Assembly (NCBI RefSeq): GCF_954871325.1
Contig: NC_088776.1
Span: 55,841,301-55,905,300, forward strand
Origin: Gordionus sp. m RMFG-2023
Taxonomy: Eukaryota; Nematomorpha; Gordioida; Chordodea; Parachordodidae
Reading direction: 5' to 3'
DNA: 64,000 bases
Shown here piece by piece: positions 14,301 through 27,194 of this stretch. The stretch's first letter is position 1. Each line of letters opens with the position of its first letter. A program made the translations under genes and the position numbers. A model generated the notes under the pieces. The model did no database searches. It was not told where the DNA came from and was given only the letters and a program-made list of their open reading frames with translations.

Positions 14301-17300
14301 CTACAAATGAGTTTCGATATAATATTTATTTTTGTTTTAATGGTAAGGGGGGCGAGAGAGAAGGCGGTTAAGCGGTTGAATTTTAAGATTCTAAAAAATT
14401 TAAAACACTCTAGTGGTAAGCATTCAATATATCGGAATTTATTATGTGAATGATCTAAGGAATCTAATATGATAAAAAAAAAATTTTAAAAAAAAACTCT
14501 TCCAGAATTGCAAGAGAGGACAAATCTACCTTTATTCCAGAGGTCATCGCTGATAACCCTTTCGAGTTGGCTGAAATCAATATGGCTTCTACTTCCGAAA
14601 GCCAGTTCTCTGGGAAGGATTCAAAATTCTCCAAAGTACCCGACGAGAATTCTCTTCAATTAAACGAGAATTCCCTGTATTTGAACCGATTCAATCATAC
14701 CCTACAAGTTAATCCATCCACGCTGGCCTACGTTCTTCAACCGTTTAAGGAAGCCAAATTCTTCGTCAAATTTTCGCCTCAGTTTAACCGGGCTTACAGC
14801 ACCCATCTTATCGTTAGGTGCGACTTTATAGATTTATTGATAAAGATATACAGCGTTTTTGTGAGATTGTTCTATATATATGCTTATTTTATTTTTTTTA
14901 AAAAAAAGGAACAATCTTTCTATATTGGAGACCATAAAAATAGTGGGGAGAGGAGGACTGGGTCAACTTAAACTATTGGATTTGTCAACTATGCAATTTC
15001 AATCTCCCAATATACCCATAACTTTCGCGTTTACCGAAAAACACCTCAAATATTGCCTCAAAGATAGTATAAACTCTGATTTTTATATTTATTTCTTGCA
15101 ATATTTTTTCTCCCTTTAATCACTAATTGGATTTAAATTTTGATATATTAATACTCTTAATTAAGCTCCTTTAAGATCCATAGGATCCTTGAAACGTGGT
15201 TTTCTCCTCAAGAATACTGGCCAACTCCCAGTTACTCTCAAATCTTTCTTCGTTTTACGCGATTCGCCAACGCCTGCTCGCGAATATTTTACCACTAATA
15301 TTTTAGGGTTCATGTCGCGTTTTAAAGAATTCCTTCTGTTTAAACAGTTATCGATATTCGTAAAACCTAACCATGTATCGGTTTCTAGCGATTGTAATCG
15401 CTTCGGTTTTCGGGTTCACGATTGTCAAGCTATGGAGGGTCTGGTCGTACAACCGAATCAGTCCAAACGAATAGATGTCAGGTAATATATTTATAATTCA
15501 AGCGAGTTCAATATTTTTTTTACCGTATTTTAGTTTCACCCCAGACTTTTCCGTGTCCAAAATCTCCACATCATTCCTCATTTTGACGACCGACGATTCA
15601 CAGAATTCGCCAGACTCGACCTTAAATGAAGCTAATCTAATGTTCACTTTGACCGGTTCGATTGCCGTTACTTTAGCCAAGGCATGTTCTCATAATATAG
15701 TCAGGCCCCAGTGGGAAGTCGTACTTTATTATTGTACGGTAATGATATTTATTTTTTAGTTGAAATTGATAGTTGGATTTCATAAAAAAAAAATTTTTAA
15801 ATAGTGGGTGTCCATGGCGATTTTACTCATTTTCGTGGTAGTAGTCACGTGGGTCGAAGCTGATAGGTTGTGCAAATTTTTCCTTCTCTTGTCTCACTCA
15901 ATTAGATCTCCCAATAGTACTCAATGCAAGAAAATCGAGACGGTCAACATAAGGTGACATTTTTTTTATACGAAACATCAAATAATATTGTTATTTTTTT
16001 ATAGTAGCAAAAAATGTGACCCTAAAGTTTTTAAACAACCTCGTCGACAAACACTCGTTGACGATGATCGGACATCTGTCAAATCGAAGCTACTTCAAAC
16101 CAATCCCGGTAAATGTAAACCCACCGTTAAGAGCCTCAAGGAAAACAAGGGCCCAAAGGCTAAGACGGAGGTATGAAATAAAAAAAAAATTTCTCTTCCC
16201 CCCCCCCGATATATATTTTAAATTGATAGTTTATTTATATTAAGTTATACAAAAAACTTATTTGTTTAAACCGATGTTATTTGACAGAATGCTTCTACCA
16301 ATGGCAAAGCATATAACAATACCACTAGCGACAATACTAGCGGAAAAGCTTCCAAGATTTCTTCTTTCAAAGAAGTCCCTCGCTCGAACGGTAATATTTA
16401 AGGAGGGTTCTACTCAACATATACCATTATAATAAAAACTTGAAGATATGATACAGTAAAATCTTTTGCTTTTTTTTCTCTTATAAAGCCTCCAAAATTT
16501 CGGATCCAGTGTTGTCCAAATCGAATTCAATCTTAAATAGTGTTATCTGCCCACCAAACCAAAACAACTCTCTAAATCAATCGACCAATCAAAAAGTCGG
16601 GAAGAAAAAGCGGAAATCGCAGGGGAATAATATATATAATAACGAAATTATCACCGCTTCAAATGGGTAAATATATTTTCGTGCATTCAATGATGATAAT
16701 ATAATATGATGCAATTATTACTAGGCGGCTATGACTAACAAAAAATTTTTTAAATATTACAATCAGATTTGCTTTATGGGTATAGAAATTTTTTGCTTTG
16801 GCCGAACCTTAATTATAGCCCTAACTATTATAATATGGAAATGAATATTTGTAATCGTTCAAAAAAAAAATTCTATACCTTGCTATTAAATTTTTAGGGA
16901 TGATAAATTTAATAGACTTAGAAACGATTCTATTAACAAGCGCCCTCTATCTACGTCAAATTTAGCCTTCTCTTCTTCCAGTTTGAATAGTGCTTTAGTA
17001 CCGACCACAACTAATACTCATATCCTACTTAATAAAGTTTTTTATTTATTATTTTTCAATATAATCGACGATTTTTTAAAATATTTTTGTAAGAACTAAA
17101 AGATTAATGACGTTTATTTTACCCCCTATTCATTAACTTTTACAGATATTCAGTTTTATTAACATTTATTTATTTGAATTTAAGAAACTTCTAGCGAGTA
17201 AAAAGATTGGACCATGTACGAATGCTCAGCAAGTAGTGCCGCTCGCGAAAGTTGATTTGGTGAGGAAGGAATCCATCACCGATTTACTGACCGATATTTC

Positions 17301-20300
17301 GTAAATTTTTTTTAGAAATATATTTACATTTCCTATATTAAAATTCCCCTCTCCCTAGTTTTGGTACCTCGAATAAAAAATAAAATGTCCGGAATTTGGT
17401 TCGGCAGATTATATATTGATTAAATTATACATATTTTAAAGTTTTTTTTAAAATTTATATATTAATTTCACTTTATTAAAATACATATTAATGAATCTTT
17501 ATAAAATATAATGATTTGGTTATTTATCTTATCATCTCTTTAATTTTTCTTTATCTTGAATAGTTTATAATGACATTGCTTACTTACATCGTATATAGAG
17601 TAGAAAATATTAAAAAAATGATTTAGTTATATATAAGAATTATGTTAGATCATTTTTTAACGATATTTTTATTAACGATTCAATTCGGTAATCAAGGCAA
17701 CCGCGTTTATACTTTTAACATAATATGATTAACTCATTATTCATATTAAATTATATTTTTTTGACCTTTCATTATTTGTATGTGTAAGATCGTTACATTT
17801 TGTAAAGATTGAATAAATATTATAACCTATAATATATTAAAAATAATGAAAAAGTAAATGTACAAAAAAATAATAAAATTAATAAAGTAAGCTTAAAATT
17901 TGCAAATTCTTGGTCATTTTCTCGAAGAAAATAATCTTTTTGATACCCTTTAATTATCATCTTTTCCAAAATAAAAATATCTCCAAATTATTAATTATAA
18001 TAATTTGCGTATAATTTTTTAATAAAACAAATATTTAAATTATATATATATATCTAACATTTCGAAATTCTGCGATTTTATTCGTTATTTAACGTCTTGT
18101 AATTAATGAATAATTTAAGGGGCTTTGTGATGCAATTTAATTAATATTTTATTTTGTTGATTTTTATTCAAGTGAACGAAGTTTGACTCCCACGAATTGT
18201 ACTTATGCCGACGTCATAAATAATAGGATGAACGGTAACGGGCGCTCATCTAATAGTTCCGGTACGCGCCATATTTTACCATTTTATGTCTCCCTTTTTT
18301 GGGGTAAGGAGAATTAATATAGATGTGAATGAATGAATGAAAATTAATCACAATTTTTGAGAATATATATTCGAAAATTTTAAATATTAGATTCTAACAG
18401 TCGAAGCTTGACACCCGTGTGGGATTTGCCAGAAAACCGCGTTTCCAGATCTAACGGTATTATATTTTTTTCGCGCCATTATTTAAAAAAAATTATTAAA
18501 TATTATTAGATGATGATTTCTCGGCGATGTCGGAAAGGACAGCAGCATTTCACTTAAAATCTGAGGAAAAGAATTTAGAAAATGGTTTTAAAAAAAATTT
18601 TTTTTTATCTGAACGATGCAGGGGATTAATTATAATGGAAAAAGAATTACCTAAAACATATAATATATTTAAAATTGTAAGCTTTGTCAAGTAGTCCCAG
18701 ACCTTTTTTATTAATAAAATTTAATTTTTATGGTATACTATATTATATTTATTTTTGATAAATTGCAACATTTCAAAGTGTTACTTTTTAGGGTTAGAAT
18801 TATGGTAATTTACTTAATATTTGGAATTTTATTTAGATAGTATTCGTAAAAAGTTTAGGTTCGGTCATAAATTATCAATTTATAAAATTAATGCCTATTG
18901 ATTTTACAATACTACACCTAACTCGAAATTTTTTAAAAAGATTTCGCCGGCTCGAACCCGAAATTATTTTAAATAAATTTACGGGCTCGGTCTGGCCCTA
19001 ACTTCATTTTTATAATTACTCAAAATAAAAGATATTTTATATGGCGTTTAGTTTTTATAAATAAAATCAAATATTGATTTAAATATATTTAAATTAATTC
19101 CCAAGACCGACACGACCTGGTACACATTTTTCTAAAAATTAGACCCTACTTTATCGATATTTTAAACTTATTAGTAAATGAAAAAATTTTTCTACCTATA
19201 TGAATTTTAATTTACAGAACAATACATACATTTAACCATAAACACAATTGTGAATTTTAACATTAATGATCTGGTAAAAACAATAAAATAAAGTGTCCTC
19301 AATCTGGACTACCCATTTTATCACCAGCTATTCCTCGAACCCTTAATGCCTTTTCTGTCCTTGCCCTCACAACTAAACAACCCATAGTCGATGTGCTCAC
19401 TAGCCCAATAGAAAAATTTAAATTAATTGTTTATAATTTATAAACTTAAATCAATATATTATGTTTTTTTAAAAAAAAATGGTTACTCTTATTTACTAGA
19501 AAATGAACCATCCCTTGTGGATCGATCCATTTTTCAAATTATATTACACATTCTATTATCTCTTAAATTATGCTCATTTTTTCTTATTAACCCTATACTA
19601 TAAGACTTTATATATTTAAATAAATGAGTTATATTTTTTAAAAAAAACATCTTTTTTTCTTCTAAAAAATGTTTGAAACAGAAGATTATTCTGCTTTTTC
19701 CTTATTCCCTCCTCCGAAATCTTCGAACGGTCGAAATGATCTCAGCCACCTATGGCAAGATGTCAAATCTAATATCGATCTAAGTATGAAACGTGTCAAT
19801 CAAACGGCGCCTTTCAGCGAAATTCCGCCAATTGGCGGGAAACAATTAACGATCCATCCTGATAACTCCGCTACAGATAACAAGTACATTTTATTTTTTT
19901 TTAACCTCAGCACGGACATCCCATTTATTATAAATAATTCGAAATAATGATTCCTCTAAACATTTTCTCATGTTATTCCTCGCAATTTTTTTATATTTCT
20001 CCCATAAAATTACCACCATCTCAACGAGTGCTCTTTTTAATGTTAGTGTGGGGTAGGGGGGGGGGGGGTGCGATGGCTAACTAAACTCCTCAGAAATGGA
20101 ATATTTTTGAATTTTTATCATTAAATACAAATCTCCTTTTTCCTATATCGGAGTTAAGAATCAGCTTACTATTAGAATATTTGAGCCTTCTCTTTTTGTA
20201 ATTAATTATACTCTTGATAATTTGTATTTTATTTTTTCTTCTTTCCAGACTTTTCGACACTAAATGGCTCGATCTTTCAACCTCCAACCAAAATTCTCTC

Positions 20301-21751
20301 TGGAATAACACGTCTTCCACCGCTTATAACTCTCGTAGTTCCTACGAATATCCCATGTATCCTTTAAACAAGTCCAACCAGCAATCTGGTATGGCTCAAA
20401 ATTTTCCTGTCGGGAATTTTAGCGTGGGAACTTTCGGTAGCTTTGATCCCGAATACGATGACAACTTATGGCAAGGTGGCAAAAATGGTAATTAAATTCT
20501 TACTTCAAAAAATAAAAAAAATAAGATTACCCATAATATAACTTCGCTAGGAATATTTGTTAAATTTTTTAATTAACTAAGTTAATCCACATTTATATTA
20601 ATTTTTTTTACAGGTACTTCCGGTCTTTCTAGATCATCCAGCTGGGATAGCATCGTTGGCGAAGTGCAAAAATACCAAGAACAGCAAAATTGCATTCAAA
20701 ATAATGCTACCTACACTTTCTGTAAGAAAAAAAATTAATACCTTTTTTTGCATATACCTATCTAATTAAATTTGAATGTATTTATTATTTATTATTCCAT
20801 TTTGTACTTACAAGATTCTTTGCTAAAAAATTACTTGGCCGACCCCGGATTTCAAGAATATCTAAGAGAAAATGATATGTCTGTTCCATCTATCCACTCA
20901 CAAACATCGCACTCTAGTGTACCCACTTACGATTGCCCTTATAGCAATTCGCTTCCTTATGATTACAAAATCCCTTCGGGAAATAAGGCTTATGACTATG
21001 AAAATGACTTGTCAAGGTTTATTTTTTTTAAAAAAATTGTTTTTATAATTTAATTAAATAAGTCATTATCATTAAAAATGACCTCCTTTTTTAAATTTAC
21101 AGACTGATAATTGAGGAAAATTCTTTAAGACAACCAATCAGTGATTACATTGACTATCCTTCTCCCAATTACGAACGCGACATATTGGATATTCAAGACA
21201 GTTTCAAGAGGATGATCATGACCAATTATAATAAACCGACTACGTCGCTACCGGTATTTTATTCATTTTTTAAGAAAATATATCTTAGGTTATTCATATA
21301 TTCCGTTTATAATATTTAGTATTCTAAATATACATTATATGAAAGAGTTCGATAGTCATTGTTTAAAAAAAAATATTAAAGTCATAGAATATTATAGTTG
21401 ATATTTCTGCGACAATCAATTTTTGGATTGCCATTCTTTTTAACCATTACATGCTCAAACACTGCTATTTTTTTTAAAAAAAATTAAGATCATGAAAAAA
21501 TTTCCTGAAATTTATAGAATAAATACCTATATACATGCGATATACATTTTCATTCAATTAGTGATTTTTTTTTTCAAATTGATAAATCGTCTTTCAGTAA
21601 TCCTCGTGGATTTCATATCTCGTAACGATTTTTATAAAATCTTATTATTTTATGACAGAATAAGGGAGATGACGATAAGAAGAACGTAAGACGGAGATGT
21701 CAAGAATGGCTTTTTTCAACCAATGCTCAACCTTTTAACCCTAACCCTTAA
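5336..21751 (+). CDS. TMEM131: TMEM131 family ER membrane protein (5' end missing)
   Basis: TMEM131 is an ER type I membrane protein. Its lumenal PapD-like repeats bind procollagen-type cargo and its cytoplasmic tail contacts the TRAPP complex. Exons traced by homology and phase: 5336-5459, 6606-6719, 7218-7340, 7523-7603, 7967-8246, 8357-8475, 8609-8720, 8772-8877, 9159-9336, 9449-9736, 9832-10156, 10364-10653, 10918-11073, 11333-11512, 12628-12792, 13080-13164, 13313-13430, 13863-14004, 14180-14296, 14533-14817 (5' edge uncertain), 14909-15066, 15184-15481, 15534-15738, 15805-15953, 16005-16170, 16288-16390, 16489-16666, 16898-17036, 17185-17300, 18173-18261, 18391-18456, 18510-18584, 19682-19883, 20249-20487, 20614-20721, 20815-21016, 21103-21253, 21659-21751. 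Family hallmarks: SNGDFHLELP, LLDFGTLSTYDLPK, SLTNTFDFPLAISD, IMTNASKFRIPI, FTPDFSVSKIS and RPQWEVVLYY, then one membrane helix (about 15814-15850). The tail is Ser/Asn-rich. About 2,040 residues are traced, against about 1,880 in human. Reading phase is kept at every junction except exons 19/20, which are ambiguous. The signal peptide exon is not located. Confidence 0.93.
11701..12402. mobile_element. hAT-type MITE in a TMEM131 intron
   Basis: A 702-bp element starts TAGGGGTGTACCGATA and ends TATCGGTACATCCCTA, giving imperfect terminal inverted repeats rich in CCGATCCGAT. It is flanked by GTTAGAGT (11693-11700) and GTTAGAAT (12403-12410), an 8-bp target-site duplication with one mismatch. 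The 8-bp duplication and TAGGG ends are typical of the hAT superfamily. It contains no transposase frame, so it is non-autonomous. It lies between the exons ending at 11512 and starting at 12628. Confidence 0.8.
17301..18172. other. TMEM131 intron, AT-rich
   Basis: An 872-bp intron of almost pure A/T with (AT)n near 18042-18052. No inserted element or gene was recognised in it. Confidence 0.6.
18905..19145. mobile_element. Decayed hAT-type MITE in a TMEM131 intron
   Basis: The segment is similar along its length to the better preserved MITE at 24177-24491. Both share a GCCGGC block, a CGGGCTCGGT/CCCGGTCCG block, the string TTTTTATAATTACTCAAAATA, the ATATGGCG motif and a closing GACC-CGACC block. 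Its own ends and target-site duplication are no longer clear. It lies in the intron between the exons ending at 18584 and starting at 19682. Confidence 0.6.
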
Positions 21752-23160
21752 GAAGATCTGAAATTTTATCAGAAATTGAATTAATTTTTTTATAACTGTA
21801 AAAATCTCATATATATATATTTTTAAAGGAAATGTCTGATTCATTTTTGAAAATTTATCCTTTTATTTTTATGTATAGAAATGTTATTTAAAAAAGATAT
21901 AATATAGTATTAAACATCATAAATTTTTTATTTGAAATTCCTTGTGTCGCAATTAGTTATGACCTAGTGTTGTTAAATCACCTAATTTGGGCCAACTCCA
22001 AAACGGGTTAGCTAAGTTTTTAGCACAAAGATTGGTTTCAATAATCGAACTTCATGTCTATTTTTTAAGGCTAAAAGCTTAGCTAAACCATATTAGCTTT
22101 GGGTAAAGTTTAGTGATTTTAACAATATTATATGAGTTATTAATTCAAAGAATATTGTAACCATTTGGCTTCTTTTGTAAAATGCCTGATTTTGGTGCTT
22201 AGATTTTTTATTGTTGAAAATGGCTTTTTGGTTTTCTTTTTTGTTTCTTCTTGTGTTAGTTTTTATTGATTTTTTACGGAAATGAAGGTAAGCATGTGTA
22301 GTCCAATAATAAGCATTGTAATAATAATATTAGATTAATGAGTTATAAATAATATAACGATGCAATAGTATTTTTCTTTTTTTTCTTAGTAGAAGCTATA
22401 ATTATTAGTTATTTATTTTAAATATTTTATAGAGCTTATAAGAATTTTATATTTAGTATTCTAATAAACTCTAAGGATTCCAGATACACCATTTTCGACG
22501 ACTGGCATACTCTGAATCAATTTATACTGTTGAATCTCCATATAGTAACCACGCAAGGACAATTCATTGATAAGACGTTTTTAAATTTATAAAAAAAAAT
22601 TAATTAATATTAAACGAAATAATCAAATTTTTGTTGCTTGGTTGATTCATATTATTTATGAATTAAACACTGAACTTATTGAAAAATTGCATTTATTTTT
22701 CCTTCTAATAATAAAATGTAATATTTTATTATTTGCTGGTCATTTATATATTACGTATATAAAAAGCGGGAATGATAGTGGGGGGGGGGGGGTCACATTT
22801 GAAGCTTTTAATTATCAAATATTACTAGTCAGGTGACATAATCTTAGTAGTTAATGTGCTTTTAAGAAAAATAGCTATATAAGTGGTACCTCCAGAGTAC
22901 CATTGAGATGGATAAATAAAAATTTTAGTCAAACAACAAATTTTGCTAAAAGATTGCCAATGCTTATGTAAATCGAAGAGTTAGGTTTATCATATCCTAC
23001 ACCTTCACAAAAATTTATTTTAAAAAATATATTCGCCATTGATTTGAAACATTTATATTAGTTATATCATTTATATTAATATTAGGAAACGCGGTATATT
23101 TTTGATCTCTATAAATTTCTATCAATGTGACATCATTTATAAGCACATGTTTTTGTAAAT
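21752..23160. other. Intergenic, convergent TMEM131 and PSME3IP1 3' ends
   Basis: This is the 3' flank of two convergent genes. Nothing in it looks like a conserved exon. It contains a small inverted-repeat MITE (21967-22132) and a poly-G run near 22779-22791. Confidence 0.5.
21967..22132. mobile_element. Small inverted-repeat MITE
   Basis: The segment starts TAGTGTTGTTAAATCACC and ends GTGATTTTAACAATATTA, giving terminal inverted repeats of about 16-18 bp with small mismatches. The interior is itself partly palindromic (GTTAGCTAAGTTTTTAGC against GGCTAAAAGCTTAGCTAAACC). The TAGTGTTGTTAA end is hAT-like, but no clean target-site duplication is visible. Confidence 0.5.
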
Positions 23161-26100
23161 CTATTCTCCATCTGTATCAGATGTATGTTGATTTTCATCG
23201 TCTTGGCTTCCTTCCGATGAACTACTGCTTATATCATTTAAGTCTCCTACATTTTTGTAACTTGCAAAGATAGTGTTTAAGGCATTGGTTTTATGGTTAT
23301 TTTTTGGTTTACTTGTTCCCTTCGTGATCATAGCTTCGTTATCGGTGGCTAGTAATTGATTTTCTATGCCAGTTTTATTATTCAGCATGATTAGAATGTT
23401 TGGGAAGAGGAGAATGAGGCCTTTTCTGGGATGAAATGGATACTTCATTGTAAAGGGCTATAGTATAAATGAAAAAATATATCGAAAAAACTATAATTTG
23501 TGGAAATTATATATATATATGGCATTGGGATGGGCAATTTTAGAATTTTGAAATTCCGATTTTAAGGGAAATGTATTCCAAAATATGTAATGTTGATGAT
23601 CCTTCAAAAAATATTTACATTTTCTTCAGGGAGTATTTGGAAATATATAAAGTCCAACCACTATAGAGATTTTCTTGGAGCTAGAATTTAATTTAGAGCT
23701 GAATCAGACTTTGACAAAATTTTATTTTGTTTTCTTAATGTTTTATAAATATTATTTTTTAAAATAACACCAAAATTTCTTATTTTCCTTCAGGACTTAT
23801 ATTTTTTTGGCTTTTCTTTAAATATATACAGCGGCGTAGACAATGGAGTGTTTACACATAACCCCCCAAATTTTTTAAAAAATTTTTATTTTATAAATTT
23901 AACAATGTAATTTATATTGTTAAACAAATTAGATAGTTTTAAATTTAATAATAATTTATATTGTTAAATATAAATTAAATAAACTGAAAAGAACAAGCAA
24001 CATCTATAGAGATCATAAAAAAAACATAAGATTCTAAAATATTTTAAATTGGGGAAATGTTTTAATGTATTTAGACAGATATTTAAGTGACTTAGGTTTT
24101 TATTTCACTTATAACAGGTTTAATTTATTGATTAAAAACACTAATTGTTGAAGCATGTACTAATCATGACTTACATTAGTGATCTGCATCGGACATTTTT
24201 CAAGCCCGACCCGGCCCGAAATTTTTAAAAAAAGGTTTTGCCGGCCCAAATCCTACATTTTTTTTAAGCAAATTTAACAGCCCGGTCCGTTATAGAAATT
24301 AATTTTTATAATTACTCAAAATAAAATACATATGTTATATGGCGACTAGTTCTATAAATAAAATGAAATATTTTTATTTTACATAAAAAATTCAATATAA
24401 AAAATTTAAATATATTTTAAAAAACCAAGGCCTGACCCGACCCGAATTTTATTTTAAAATATTAGGCCCGTACCCAACCCGCAGGTCTCTACCTTACATA
24501 TCGCTCATTGTTTCTATAATTTTCCTTCTAATACGATGCCTTTCTTGCTACTTTATTTTGTTTTGCTGCTAATGTTTTTCTTTAAACTACCTAGGTTGAA
24601 GCTTTAAAAAGAAGATGAAATACACACTAAGTATTGACATAAATATCATGGATAATGCTTCCATATCTTTGAATGACTTCACGCTTTTTGGTTCGTAATT
24701 CCGTCAATTTTTTGTGGCTGGTAAAATTGATTAAAGAATTAGTAGATAAAACACTAAATATCAACACCAGGCAGGTAGTTATAAAGTCTATATTCTCCAT
24801 TCTGGCATGATTCTGATTTTGATAAATTCTCTTCCCTTTCTAATAAAGCCGTACTTGGTTTGGTATAAGTTTCAGCTTTTTCCAAAAACTTGGCTAACTT
24901 TGCGCTCAAAGTGTGATATCACAGTTTTTATTTTGTTTGTAACTCGGTTTCAATTTGTGATTATCATGCATTAAATATTAGAGAACGCCAGATATATAGT
25001 TTTTTTTTATATTTCCCATCCTGGCATGATACCAATTAAATTTTTCTTTTATGCTGGCTACTATACTGTTTAAAGTCAGACACTAATGTAGAAAACATTG
25101 TCATATTTAAGAATTAGTACTTCCAATTGTTCAGTCAAATTTAATGGAGAGATTATCAAGGAAAAATCAATAATATATATTTTCAAAGGAGGGACCAGAT
25201 TCCTGGCTCCCTTGCTGAGTATATTGTTTTGATGAGGAATTGAATTATATTCAGGAATATTGTTTGATACTTTTGAAATTTAAACTATAGAGGTGGCCAA
25301 TACCCCTTGTTTGTAATCATATTTTTTTCCTAAATATGAATTCATTATTTTAAAAGAAAGAAGGTGTTGTAGTTTTTCTTTTTCCTTCTATTTCTTATTA
25401 CTTTTAAAATTTTGTTTCTGAATTAAGTTTAATTTTGAAAGACATTTTTATTGCTTAGATTAATAAAATAAATAAATAGTTTGTGGAAATAGAAAATTAT
25501 GTATTATCATATTGGTCTTGGTAAAAAAAAATTGTATTAGTGCATCTCAGGTTTAAATATTCATATATATTTTTTATTCTAAAATAAAATTTTGGATTGG
25601 ATCTTAGAAAAAGAAAAAATTGGAAATTTTTTTCTACTTCTATCCCATCAGATCCTAAAAAATAGGTTAGATACAAAGCTATTGTTCTCTAGAGATTTAC
25701 TTTTATCAGAATCTTTATTGAGATTTTGACTATGAGCATCTTTAATATTTGAGTGTTCTTTGTTAATAGAAGGTTGTTTTACTCTGATTATACCTGATTT
25801 GACCAAATTTTTGAGACTAATTCTGTCTTGCAATGTATTATTTTGGAGTATTGAAGATGAATTTGAAACTTGAGTGATATTTGTGCTGGGAAGTACCTTT
25901 AATGATTGTTCCAAACTATATTTTTTGGCATCCTCGTAAAAAATTTTTTAAATATTATATAATTCAAGAGTTAAGGAGATTAGATAAACTATTACCACTC
26001 TTATTGTCAATCAATATATATATTTAAAATTCAAAAAAGGATATTCTAAATTGAGCTAGTTCAACAAGTTCTTCATGTTCAATATCCCTTTCTTTCTTGT

Positions 26101-26500
26101 ATTGTTTTTCAAATACATTATCCAAAAATGAAGATTCATCATCATTTATTCCTCTTATCTGATTTTCTATTTTTTTTAAATAGAGGTACTTTTAGAAAAA
26201 TGTAAAATACTAAATTTTTTCCTTTCTTCATATATAGCATCCTCTTTGTCTTTTTGTTCCTTTAATCTTTCAAATAAAGATTTTGAGTCATATTCCACTT
26301 CTGGTCTCTCTAGTATAATATGTGTTAATATAGTAGATATTTAATAGTTTATATTTTTGATTTGATACAATTTTTAAACCTTTAGGCTCCTCGGGCTTTC
26401 TAACCCTATCCCATTCTTCTTGTCTTATTCTTTTTAACTCTTCTATTTCATCTTGTGTTATAAATCTTTTGTTGAGTGAAGAAAGTTGAGGATTATCCAT
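23161..26500 (-). CDS. PSME3IP1: PSME3-interacting protein 1 (NIP30/FAM192A)
   Basis: NIP30 is a nuclear partner of the proteasome activator PA28-gamma (PSME3); it favours PA28-gamma binding to the 20S proteasome. Minus-strand exons: 26380-26500, 26211-26309, 26045-26166, 25675-25935, 24768-24897, 23161-23246. All junctions keep phase and give 272 residues, against 254 in human. The N-terminal NIP30 domain is clear: KRFITQDEIEELKRIRQEEW, RVRKPEEP, YDSKSLFERLKEQKD, then NQIRGINDDESSFLD. A later LKNLVKSGIIRVK block matches the family's LLAGAV element, and YLPG precedes a C-terminal SSSSSEGSQDDE stretch. In the human protein the equivalent Ser/acidic tail is the CK2-phosphorylated PA28-gamma binding region. 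Intron 3 is a U12-type AT-AC intron. The last two exons are less certain than the first four. Confidence 0.88.
24177..24491. mobile_element. hAT-type MITE in PSME3IP1 intron 5
   Basis: A 315-bp element begins TAGTGATCTGCATCGGAC and ends CCCGCAGGTCTCTA, so the ends are inverted, imperfect AGnGAnCTGC repeats followed by GGCCCGG-type blocks. Flanks are ACTTACAT (24169-24176) and CCTTACAT (24492-24499), an 8-bp target-site duplication with one mismatch. It has no coding capacity. Related copies lie at 18905-19145 and 40609-40835, and the 51121-51978 element has similar ends. Confidence 0.78.
25936..26044 (-). other. U12-type AT-AC intron in PSME3IP1
   Basis: On the minus strand the intron opens with ATATCCTTTTTT directly after the codon AGA. 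That is the U12 5' splice site consensus of the AT-AC class. TCCTTAAC, the U12 branch-point consensus, lies at 25970-25977. The next AC or AG downstream is the TTTTTTAC that ends the intron at 25936. Splicing joins FR to EDAKKYSLEQ in phase 0. No GT donor or AG acceptor gives the same join. The branch point to 3' end distance, about 35 nt, is longer than usual. Confidence 0.82.
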
Positions 26501-27194
26501 ATGATTTTAAAAGAATTTTTTCAAAGCCGAATTCTAAAGAGTTAACATATGTTTTTTTGTCACGTGATAGATCAGGGATTTATATTTGGAAATGTATATA
26601 ATATGCTATTTTTAATTGTTGAGGGTAGGAAAATATATGTTATTTTGTGAATTAAAAAATATTATGTAATCTTTCATTTATATAATAGTTTACACTAGTG
26701 TTATTATAAGTTGAGGGTGAGAGAAATCTCTGCCCATCCACATGAAATATGAAAATTTTTAATTTGTTCAAATATTATATACTTTTTATGCCTTAAAAGT
26801 GCAAATTATAATCAAACTATACATCGAGTTTAAATTTGATCTATGATATGAATTTGAAATAAACCACCAAAAATAACTTTACATTTAATTCAGCAAAAAA
26901 GTAAAATATTGCTAAATTTTTTTAGTAAATATAATAAATTTTTTAAAATTATTTCATCAAATATTAGTAGGATGAGGCCGCAGCTATACGGCAAATGGCA
27001 TAAAAAGGCACAAACTTCTATTTCATTTTTAAGGTTAATTGTTCCAAATTTGGTCAAAATATATTTCTACACATGCTATTTACATATTTATCAAAAATAT
27101 TTTTAAGCCCTTTTCATTTACTTTTTTTATCTGGTAGTTTTTGTTTTGAGGCATAATCAATGTTTTAAATTCTATAGCTCTTATAGGATATATC
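26501..27194. other. AT-rich spacer, no gene found
   Basis: This is the 5' flank of the minus-strand PSME3IP1 gene and presumably holds its promoter. An open frame at 26909-27106 has no recognisable features and looks like chance. Confidence 0.5.

Noticed and set aside
21731-21751. Telomere-like CCCTAACCCTTAA string
   Set aside because: It is the coding end of the TMEM131 last exon (Pro-Phe-Asn-Pro-Asn-Pro-stop), not an array.
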